NCBI GenBank assembly: GCA_016789445.1
Contig: JAEUQT010000003.1
Span: 146,600-184,177, forward strand
Source of the DNA: a bacterium
GTDB taxonomy: Bacteria; Patescibacteriota; Minisyncoccia; Phycocordibacterales; UBA2100
DNA: 37,578 nt
Direction of reading: 5' to 3'
Of the stretch, positions 6,908-12,935 are shown piece after piece. The notes below the pieces were generated by a model that saw only the letters and a list, made by a program, of their open reading frames with translations, did no database searches and was not told the DNA's origin. The stretch's first letter is position 1. Each line of letters begins with the position of its first letter. Position numbers and translations under genes: made by a program.

Positions 6908-8371
6908 CTAATTCTTCGCGAGATCGAGTGTCTCGTCGATGCGGATCTGCTTCACGAATTCCGGCACGTGCGAGACGAGGATCATCGCGCCTTCGTACTG
7001 ATCGAGCGCCTTCGCGATGACCGGGAGATGTCGGAAGTTCATATGATTTGTCGGCTCGTCGAGAATGAGAAGTCCGGGTTTGAGCAGCACGAGTCGCGCC
7101 AAAGCGACCAGCCCCTTCTGCCCTTCCGAAAGGTGTCCGATCTTCGCGTGGATCATGTCCCCCGTGATAAGGAATCCCGCCGCCGTCGCGCGCAGCTTCT
7201 CTTCCAATTCGATCTTCATCGCCTTCGCTAATTCCTGATACACCGTCTTTTCGAAATCGAGGTTTGAGAAATCCTGCCGGTAATACCCGACACGGATTCC
7301 CTTCTGGATGACCGCACCCTCCGCGGTTCCGTTCGCGATGCTCTCCAGAAGCGTGCTCTTGCCGATGCCGTTCGGCCCCGTCAGCAAGAGGTGCTGCTTC
7401 TTCTTGAGTTCGAGATGTTTCGTATGCTTCTTCGGCTTGTGATCCTTGAGCGTCGTGTACGAATCGATGGTGAGAATCGGCCCCGCAAGATCCTCCTGCG
7501 CTGGGATCGTGAAGCCCTTGATCGTCTTATCTTCGCGACGCACATCCACGACATCCTCCTCCGCCTCCTCGATCTTCGTGCGCATCTTCTTCGCCACCAG
7601 ACGCATCTTGCCGCCCTTCTGCGCGAAGAAGTTCATCTTCTCCTTGCTCGCGGCGATCGTCTTCTCGAGCTGCGCATTTTTCATGTTCTCCTTCTCGACG
7701 CGCGCCGTGATGTCTTTGAGCACATTCGTGTAATTTCCTACATACTGCTCGATTGTGTGCGTATGCACATCGAGATACAGGACGCCCTGCGTGAACGCAT
7801 TCAAGAAGTCGGCGTCGTGCGAGATGACGATGACCGACTTATCGTAGTCGATAAGGAATTGCGTGAGATGCGCGATGCCTGCTTTATCCAGATTGTTCGT
7901 CGGCTCATCCAATAGAAGAAGATCCGGATCCTGGATAAGCGCAGAAGCGAGGAGCAACCGCGCCTGCTGTCCGCCCGAGAACGATTTGATGACCCGCTCA
8001 TGCATCTTCGCGTGCCCCACCAGATTCACCACTTCCAGAACTTCATCGATGCGCGGATCGATGTCGTACACCTTGTGGTCGAAACACTTCTCGAAGAATT
8101 CGCGCACCGTGAGATCCATCTCCGCGCGCGGGATGACCTGTCGCGAGAGCGCGATCGAGAGTTTCCCCGCGCGATGGATCTCGCCGTCTTCCGGCTGATG
8201 CTCGCCGGTGATCAATTTGAAGAGCGTGCTCTTTCCCGCACCGTTCTGACCCATGAGCGTGAGCTTCGAGCCGCGGCGGATACCGAACGAGACCCTGTCG
8301 AGGATCTGCTTCTTGGCGCCATATTCATATGAGACGTCCTCGAAACGGACGATCGTTGCATCATTCGACAT
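6908..8371 (-). CDS. ABC-F family ATP-binding protein (ribosome-associated type)
   Basis: 487 residues from ATG 8371 (MSNDATIVRFEDVSYEYG). There are two ABC domains and no membrane part. The first has Walker A GQNGAGKST, signature SFSGGQQARLLLAS and Walker B DLLLLDEPTNNLD. A charged linker (about 240-300: EKENMKNAQLEKTIAASKEK, FFAQKGGKMRLVAKKMRTK) is typical of ABC-F. The second has Walker A GPNGIGKST, signature HLSEGQKGLVALARL and LLILDEPTNHM. ABC-F proteins bind the ribosomal E site to relieve stalling or give antibiotic protection; the specific subfamily is not clear. A longer frame extends upstream but lacks support. Confidence 0.9.
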   Translation of the reverse strand: MSNDATIVRFEDVSYEYGAKKQILDRVSFGIRRGSKLTLMGQNGAGKSTLFKLITGEHQPEDGEIHRAGKLSIALSRQVIPRAEMDLTVREFFEKCFDHKVYDIDPRIDEVLEVVNLVGHAKMHERVIKSFSGGQQARLLLASALIQDPDLLLLDEPTNNLDKAGIAHLTQFLIDYDKSVIVISHDADFLNAFTQGVLYLDVHTHTIEQYVGNYTNVLKDITARVEKENMKNAQLEKTIAASKEKMNFFAQKGGKMRLVAKKMRTKIEEAEEDVVDVRREDKTIKGFTIPAQEDLAGPILTIDSYTTLKDHKPKKHTKHLELKKKQHLLLTGPNGIGKSTLLESIANGTAEGAVIQKGIRVGYYRQDFSNLDFEKTVYQELAKAMKIELEEKLRATAAGFLITGDMIHAKIGHLSEGQKGLVALARLVLLKPGLLILDEPTNHMNFRHLPVIAKALDQYEGAMILVSHVPEFVKQIRIDETLDLAKN

Positions 8372-8413
8372 GACGACACACCTTACCATGTTTCGCAAGT
8401 ATCCGGGAGGTGG

Positions 8414-8440
8414 TTGCTGCATCCGCGCATCTGCTACACT
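8414..8440 (+). promoter_or_regulatory. Probable promoter of the hydroxylase-like gene
   Basis: TTGCTG (8414-8419) and TACACT (8435-8440), spaced 15 nt, resemble sigma-70 boxes. They lead to a leader of about 30 nt with AAGGAG before ATG 8478. The spacing is shorter than usual, so the -35 call is weak. Confidence 0.4.
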
Positions 8441-8477
8441 TTCTGCGGAGCAGCTCTTAAAAAGAAAGGAGTCCCCA

Positions 8478-9080
8478 ATGATGGACGCACTGCTCGCTAT
8501 CATGCTCATCTCCCTCCTCGTAGGGGTGAGCGTGGTATACGCTTCGGTCGCTGAATGGCTCCTGCATAAGTACGTGATGCACCAACCGTTGGGAAGGTTC
8601 ACCTATCCCTATAAGGCTCACGCACTCACGCATCATGGCCTCTTCAGCGGTCTCGACTACCACCTGACAACCCAGAGCAAGGACAAGGTCCGGATGGCGT
8701 GGTGGAACGGCCCCGTCATCGTCGCATTAGGCATCGTGCCGTTTTTTACGGTGACGATGGTCTTCCATCTGTATGGATGGACACCGGGCGCATGGCTGAT
8801 CTTCGGATCAGCGCTCGTCGTGGCGTCAGCATATTTCGCCACCTACGAATACCTGCACTGGTGCATGCACGTGCCGAAGGGTCGGTGGTTCGAGACGACG
8901 CGGATGTTCAGGCGGCTCAACGGCCACCACATCCTGCATCATCGGTTCCCGAACAAAAACCTTAACGTGGTTCTGCCGCTTGCCGATTATCTCTTCAGGA
9001 CGCTCGTTGCGCGCTCCCCCGTGAGATTCGCACAAGTGCGCGGTCCGTCCGTTCCGGATCTGCAACCACTGCCTGTCTGA
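8478..9080 (+). CDS. Fatty-acid-hydroxylase/sterol-desaturase superfamily membrane protein
   Basis: 200 residues. ATG 8478 follows a good AAGGAG. His clusters expected for a di-iron membrane hydroxylase are present: EWLLHKYVMH, HALTHHG, YEYLHWCMH and NGHHILHHRFPNKNLNVVLPLADYLF. Four hydrophobic stretches (about 5-25, 75-95, 100-125 and a weaker one) fit the fold. These enzymes use O2 and a di-iron centre to oxidise lipids or sterol-like substrates; the substrate here is unknown. The end of the protein matches the related HxxHH..P..NYG..F group only loosely. A terminator follows directly. Confidence 0.8.
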   Translation: MMDALLAIMLISLLVGVSVVYASVAEWLLHKYVMHQPLGRFTYPYKAHALTHHGLFSGLDYHLTTQSKDKVRMAWWNGPVIVALGIVPFFTVTMVFHLYGWTPGAWLIFGSALVVASAYFATYEYLHWCMHVPKGRWFETTRMFRRLNGHHILHHRFPNKNLNVVLPLADYLFRTLVARSPVRFAQVRGPSVPDLQPLPV

Positions 9081-9083
9081 CTA

Positions 9084-9114
9084 AAAGACCGCCATACCGG
9101 CGGTCTTTCTTTTT
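9084..9114 (+). terminator. Intrinsic terminator
   Basis: AAAGACCGCC (9084-9093) pairs with GGCGGTCTTT (9099-9108), followed by a T-rich run. It ends the hydroxylase-like transcript and, read from the other side, lies at the end of the MliC-like gene. Confidence 0.85.
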
Positions 9115-9787
9115 AAAGCTCCGTGAAATCCGTCACCGAGAATATCCCCTTGATGTCGTACTGCTGCCAGCGATCACTGCTCAAGGTCTCAACCGGCGTG
9201 AAGATGCCGCTCGCCGTGAAGCGATCTCCCACGGTGAGCTCCGACGTCTGCGACGCAAGCGCGAAATCAAGCGCGTAGTATGCCGTATCGGTCCTGATGC
9301 CCGCAGCACACTCATCGGTCTGCACGCCGGAAGTATCGCGATGCGGGAGACACACGTATTCGCCTTCAAGCGTGATGCGATCCGGCGTCCACGCCTCGCT
9401 TGCGCCGTGTTCAGGGTCTCCGAAATTGAACGGCGCATTCTCAGCATCCGGCACCGGCGTGCAGCTCGTCTGAAGCCCCGGCGCGGTGATGACGATCGTC
9501 TCGCCGTTGCCGGCAAGCACGATGCCATCCCCCTCGTAGCGGGCGTTCGTCCCCGCGACTTTCGTGAGGATGTTCCCGGCATCCCCCGATTGCAGATAGA
9601 TGCTGCTCATATCCGCTGCCGGCGACATCGTGAATCCGGCGCCGTTGTCGCAGCTATACGCATACGAACCGGAAGAATACGCCGACATATCCGCCTGCTT
9701 CGCACCGTAGATGTAATTATTGAACCAGAAGAACGCGATAAGAAGCACCGCGAGAAGGACGCCGAGCGTCGTCATTGTTCGATCCAT
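9113..9787 (-). CDS. Membrane-anchored protein with MliC-like domain and C-terminal shared domain
   Basis: 224 residues. A TATACT box (9796-9801) ends 8 nt before ATG 9787. Residues 5-24 form one membrane segment. The next domain (about 42-110) has AYSCDNGAGFTM, then NARYEGDGIVLAGNGETIVI, which resembles the MliC fold (inhibitors of C-type lysozyme: Y.C..G, then G..Y......G). The C-terminal domain (about 138-224) is homologous to the 2301-2720 protein. A role in protecting the cell from host or prey lysozyme is an inference from the fold only. Confidence 0.7.
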   Translation of the reverse strand: MDRTMTTLGVLLAVLLIAFFWFNNYIYGAKQADMSAYSSGSYAYSCDNGAGFTMSPAADMSSIYLQSGDAGNILTKVAGTNARYEGDGIVLAGNGETIVITAPGLQTSCTPVPDAENAPFNFGDPEHGASEAWTPDRITLEGEYVCLPHRDTSGVQTDECAAGIRTDTAYYALDFALASQTSELTVGDRFTASGIFTPVETLSSDRWQQYDIKGIFSVTDFTEL

Positions 9788-9812
9788 ATCGCCCTAGTAT
9801 ACCGCCCAAAAC

Positions 9813-9840
9813 AAACAGCGCCCCTTTCGGGGCGCTGTTT
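9813..9840 (-). terminator. Intrinsic terminator of the cold-shock gene
   Basis: AAACAGCGCCCC (9813-9824) pairs with GGGGCGCTGTTT (9829-9840) around a 4-nt loop, a perfect 12-bp stem. On the minus strand it is followed by GTTTTGGG. It lies 10 nt after the csp stop. Confidence 0.85.
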
Positions 9841-9850
9841 GAGAAAGCGA

Positions 9851-10051
9851 CTATGCCTTGCTGATCTTGATAGCGTTCGGGCCCTTCGGGCCTTCCGCGA
9901 TCTCGAAGCTGAGCGTGTCACCTTCGCGGAGCGAGTCGAAAGAAACTCCCTGCAACTCCGAAGAGTGGAAGAAGAGATCCTTCGCCTGACCTTCGACCTT
10001 GATGAAGCCGAAGCCCTTGTCCGTGAGACGAGCGATAGTTCCTGTCTGCAT
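9851..10051 (-). CDS. CspA-family cold-shock protein
   Basis: 66 residues from ATG 10051 (MQTGTIARLTDKGFGFIKVE). RNP1 (KGFGFI) and RNP2 (DLFFHSSEL) are intact, and the protein ends GDTLSFEIAEGPKGPNAIKI, normal for single-domain nucleic-acid chaperones. The 10052-10200 stretch upstream is free of genes and may be a long 5' leader, as is known for cold-shock genes. A strong terminator follows. Confidence 0.95.
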   Translation of the reverse strand: MQTGTIARLTDKGFGFIKVEGQAKDLFFHSSELQGVSFDSLREGDTLSFEIAEGPKGPNAIKISKA

Positions 10052-10203
10052 GATGCTTTGGGAAAGTGGGTAAAGTATCAAGTGCAGTTGCTGGAGTTGG
10101 AGGTCGATCCCTGCTTCTCTGGATCAGCCCTGAAATTGATAAGAAGAATGATATCAAATTATGCGCGTTTGTCAAACGCTCTCTGCGCTACGTTTGCGCG
10201 GTA

Positions 10204-11040
10204 TCATTCTGAAAGCGTGCGGTACGTGCGAACGGGATTCGCACCCTGTAGGCGAAGCAACGTCGGTACTCTCTCGGCAATCCCCTTCGCCATCACTTCC
10301 GGCTGATCGACGATGACGGCGCAATCCTTCTCACTCATCATAAAGCTAGTTTCCACGATCGCCGCGAGCGTCTGTGGATGCACTGCATGGTGATAGGGTC
10401 GCCAGTTAAACGCATAATAGCCGCTCATGCAGCGTCCGCTTTGCCAGCGAAATCCCGGCGGGGCCCTGATATCTTGAAACCGTTCACGCTCGCGCTCGTC
10501 GCGCCGTCGGCGTGGATCGATATGAACGCGTCCGCAAGATAAACCGTCGGCACCGTCGCATCGAGAAGATCGATAGTAACGTCTTCGGCATCGAGGATCG
10601 CCTCCACGCGGCGCGCGATATCCAAGACCCTCTGCTGTTCCATGTAGCCGCCGCGTGCGCCCGTCGGGGCTTTCAGTCCATCAAGTTCCTCCAGCACCTC
10701 CTCGAGATTCCAGTGCCCTGCCTGGATGCGACACGCGACGGGCCGTTGCGTTGGGAAGGGTTTCCATACACTGCCGACTCTTCCGGCGTCATGTCCACCC
10801 AGTACGATGTCACAACGAACTCTGCCTTCTGCACTGGCTCAGGAATCGCGGGAAGCGATGTAAGCGTCGGCGCCTCGTCAAAATGCTCGTTGCAGGGAGA
10901 TTCACCGGAATGGCCGGCAACCGGTTCGAACTCCGGCTCAGTATCGCTGCGCGCATCGAACAGCCCCGCATCGACGGCATACCAACCGCTGATGCTGAGA
11001 AGAACGACCGCTCTTGCGCCTATCGCGAACCTCGTTTGAG
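10204..11040 (-). pseudogene. Decayed Amidase_3 (N-acetylmuramoyl-L-alanine amidase)
   Basis: Three reading frames carry consecutive parts of one protein. Frame 1 (from about 11040) has a membrane segment and a Pro-rich stalk but no ATG at the expected position. Near 10770-10830 it shifts to a second frame reading WKPFPTQRPVACRIQAGHWN, ARGGYMEQQRVLDIARR and YLADAFISIHADG, with the Zn-ligand His, Glu and His of Amidase_3. This frame stops at 10425-10427. The third frame overlaps as ATGA and reads SGYYAFNWRPYHHAVHPQT and AAIVETSF, with the catalytic Glu. Roughly 30 residues normally found before GYYAFNW seem deleted. Two shifts plus a deletion argue for decay rather than sequencing error. Confidence 0.75.
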
Positions 11041-11128
11041 GCGAGTATACCAGAAAAGAGAGACACGGCAGGCGAACTGCTCTCAAGCGATTTGGTTTGA
11101 CCCCCTTCCTTACGATACGAGGAAGCAT

Positions 11129-12508
11129 CTAATGGCCTGCATGTGAGCTTTCTTCAGAACCGTAGCCGCCGCTTGGTGCCTGTACGGATCCGTTACCGGG
11201 AGCGTAGATATCCGGCCGCGGCTCGCCCTCGACCCTGATGATCGCCCAGGCGCCCTTGTTCATGCGCGCGAGCGCGTGATCCACGAGGACGATGTCTCCC
11301 GGCACTTCCGCCGTGAACTCGACGATGGCTGCCCCGCCGGGCAGAACGGCAGTCGTCTGGATGTTCCGATGCGGCTCGGCCCCGATACCGCCTTCTGCGT
11401 AGACCGTGTCCCATATCTCGCCGATGGGATGGAAGGAGGAGATGAGATTCACGCCGCCGTTGCCGACGAAGATGCGGACCTTTTCCCCCGTCTTCACCGT
11501 CATGCGCGGCTCGCCCTCCTTCTCGATACGACCGTTGAAGGTGACGTAATTCGGGATACCGTCGAGGAGCGCGTTGCCGTCGAAGATGGTGAGCCCCTTC
11601 TTGCCGATGGCACCCTTGGTGTACAGCTCGCCCTGCACGATATAGAACTCCTTGTCGACCGGCGGCATCCCCTCGGCAGGCTCGACGAGGATGAGGCCGT
11701 ACTGCCCGTGCGAATTATGCGTGCTCACGTTGGGCGTCGCGCAATGATAGATATAGAGGCCGGGCTGCAGTGCCTTCCACGTGAATACCTTGGTCTCGCC
11801 CGGTTCGACGCGCGAGAGCGTCGCGCCGCCGCCGGGGCCGGTCACCGCATGAAGATCTATGTTGTGGCCGTGCAGGCTCGAGGGATGATTGGTGATGGTC
11901 ATCTCGACGGTATCGCCCTCGCGTACGCGGAGCATCGGCCCCGGCACCTGCTTGTCGAAGGTCCAGTAGTTGAAATAGATGCCGTCCGCGACTTCCGCGA
12001 TCACCTCCTGGGCCGTCAGCGATATCCGCACTGTCTCGCTCCCGGTACGCATGATGGGCGGCGGTACGTCGGTCGGATCGGCACCGATATCTCCCACGTA
12101 TTCGAAATCGCCGAAACCCTTGATGAATACGAGTACGTTCTTGAACGGGAGATCTGGCAGATGGCCGCCCGGATGATAGACGTGCATGAACGCTGGCATC
12201 GCGAAATGCGGCGAGTACGTCTTGTCGGCCCACATATAGAGGAGCCCGCCGGCCACGAACACGCTGAGCGACACCGCCAGGAGCTTCGAATGCATGCGGT
12301 AGACGATGCGGAGCACGAAGAAGGCGAGCGCGGATACCGCGATCGTGATGCCGAGTCCCTGCATCACCGAGTAATGGATGAGCGGATAGAGTGCGAAGAG
12401 GTTGCCGGCGCCGAAGTACATGATCGCGGCTGCAGCGGCAAGGATGAGCGCGAAAATCGCGGCGGCCGCATACGCCCATCCGGCACGCGTTCTTGTACGG
12501 GATGACAT
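11129..12508 (-). CDS. nirK: Membrane-anchored NirK-type copper nitrite reductase with Gln at the type-1 axial position
   Basis: 459 residues. Three membrane segments (about 12-32, 48-70, 76-93) precede a His-containing linker and two cupredoxin domains. By alignment from memory with AniA/NirK, the type-1 ligands are H215, C256 and H264, with Q269 where Met is usual (HGQYG versus xGMYG). Type-2 ligands H220, H255 and H411 are present, as are catalytic D218 (HNIDLH) and H360 (SSFHPIGEIWD). NirK reduces nitrite to NO; the membrane anchor is unusual, since classical NirK is periplasmic or lipid-anchored. The gene follows arsR by 7 nt, so they form an operon. A non-NirK multicopper oxidase is less likely because all type-2 residues are kept. 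Confidence 0.85.
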   Translation of the reverse strand: MSSRTRTRAGWAYAAAAIFALILAAAAAIMYFGAGNLFALYPLIHYSVMQGLGITIAVSALAFFVLRIVYRMHSKLLAVSLSVFVAGGLLYMWADKTYSPHFAMPAFMHVYHPGGHLPDLPFKNVLVFIKGFGDFEYVGDIGADPTDVPPPIMRTGSETVRISLTAQEVIAEVADGIYFNYWTFDKQVPGPMLRVREGDTVEMTITNHPSSLHGHNIDLHAVTGPGGGATLSRVEPGETKVFTWKALQPGLYIYHCATPNVSTHNSHGQYGLILVEPAEGMPPVDKEFYIVQGELYTKGAIGKKGLTIFDGNALLDGIPNYVTFNGRIEKEGEPRMTVKTGEKVRIFVGNGGVNLISSFHPIGEIWDTVYAEGGIGAEPHRNIQTTAVLPGGAAIVEFTAEVPGDIVLVDHALARMNKGAWAIIRVEGEPRPDIYAPGNGSVQAPSGGYGSEESSHAGH

Positions 12509-12515
12509 ACCGGGT

Positions 12516-12881
12516 TCAATTATACGGTATCTGGCACTCGTCGAAGCAATGTGCGTCGCGATTCAGGCGGTAGATGCGTTCGCGGCCGCGGCTTTCGACA
12601 TCGACGGCGTCGACTTCGCGCAGCGTGTTGAGGTGGTGCGTCACGGTCGGCTGGGTCAGCTTCAGTTCATCCGTAAGCTTCGTGACAGTAAGACCCTCCG
12701 GTTCTTTACCTAAAAGGCAAATGAGCTTATAGCGGTTGCGATCCCCCACCGCCTTGAAGCACTCGGGGCAGAGCATGTCTTCTCCGCTCTTGACCCACGA
12801 CGGGCGCTTATAGACGCGGTCCTCTGGACGTTCCTTCGTTTTCGTTCTGCTCTTCCTTATCCCCACCGCTTTTCGATTCAT
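12516..12881 (-). CDS. ArsR-family winged-helix regulator with Cys motifs
   Basis: 121 residues from ATG 12881; an alternative ATG at 12908 adds nine. The winged-helix core includes FKAVGDRNRYKLICLL, LTVTKLTDELKLTQPTVTHH (recognition helix) and LNTLREVDAVDVESRGRERIYRL, clear ArsR-type signatures. A CPEC pair precedes the core and HCFDEC lies at the C-terminus. These Cys/His clusters could bind metal or sense redox or NO; the classical alpha3 CVCDL box is absent. The gene is the first of an operon with nirK and divergent from nrdJ. Palindrome O1 covers its start, so autoregulation is likely. The effector is unknown. Confidence 0.82.
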   Translation of the reverse strand: MNRKAVGIRKSRTKTKERPEDRVYKRPSWVKSGEDMLCPECFKAVGDRNRYKLICLLGKEPEGLTVTKLTDELKLTQPTVTHHLNTLREVDAVDVESRGRERIYRLNRDAHCFDECQIPYN

Positions 12882-12895
12882 AGATGGATATCTAT
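12880..12895. promoter_or_regulatory. Operator O1 (ATAGAT-N4-ATCTAT)
   Basis: ATAGATGGATATCTAT is a perfect 6-4-6 palindrome at the 5' end of arsR. It overlaps a TATAGA -10-like box on the minus strand, suggesting a leaderless arsR transcript blocked by a bound repressor. It matches O3 (15397-15412) in both half-sites. Confidence 0.7.
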
Positions 12896-12906
12896 ACGTA
12901 AAATAC

Positions 12907-12927
12907 ATTGATTAGCATCAATATATC
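12907..12927 (+). promoter_or_regulatory. Operator O2 and nrdJ -10 box
   Basis: ATTGATTAGCATCAAT (12907-12922) is a perfect 6-4-6 palindrome and contains TTGAT-N4-ATCAA, the textbook FNR/NNR half-site arrangement. A TATATC -10-like box (12922-12927) abuts it and lies 8 nt before the nrdJ ATG, which has no Shine-Dalgarno. The layout (palindrome directly before the -10) is the same as at 15397-15417. The binding protein could be the adjacent ArsR or a Crp/Fnr-type factor. Confidence 0.65.
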
Positions 12928-12935
12928 ACCCCTCT

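Noticed and set aside
11276-12505. 409-codon plus-strand open frame opposite nirK
   Set aside because: All copper-site motifs lie on the minus strand.
12880-12922. Tandem NrdR boxes upstream of nrdJ
   Set aside because: The half-sites and the 27-bp centre spacing do not fit the NrdR consensus (about 31-32 bp), and the adjacent regulator is ArsR type.
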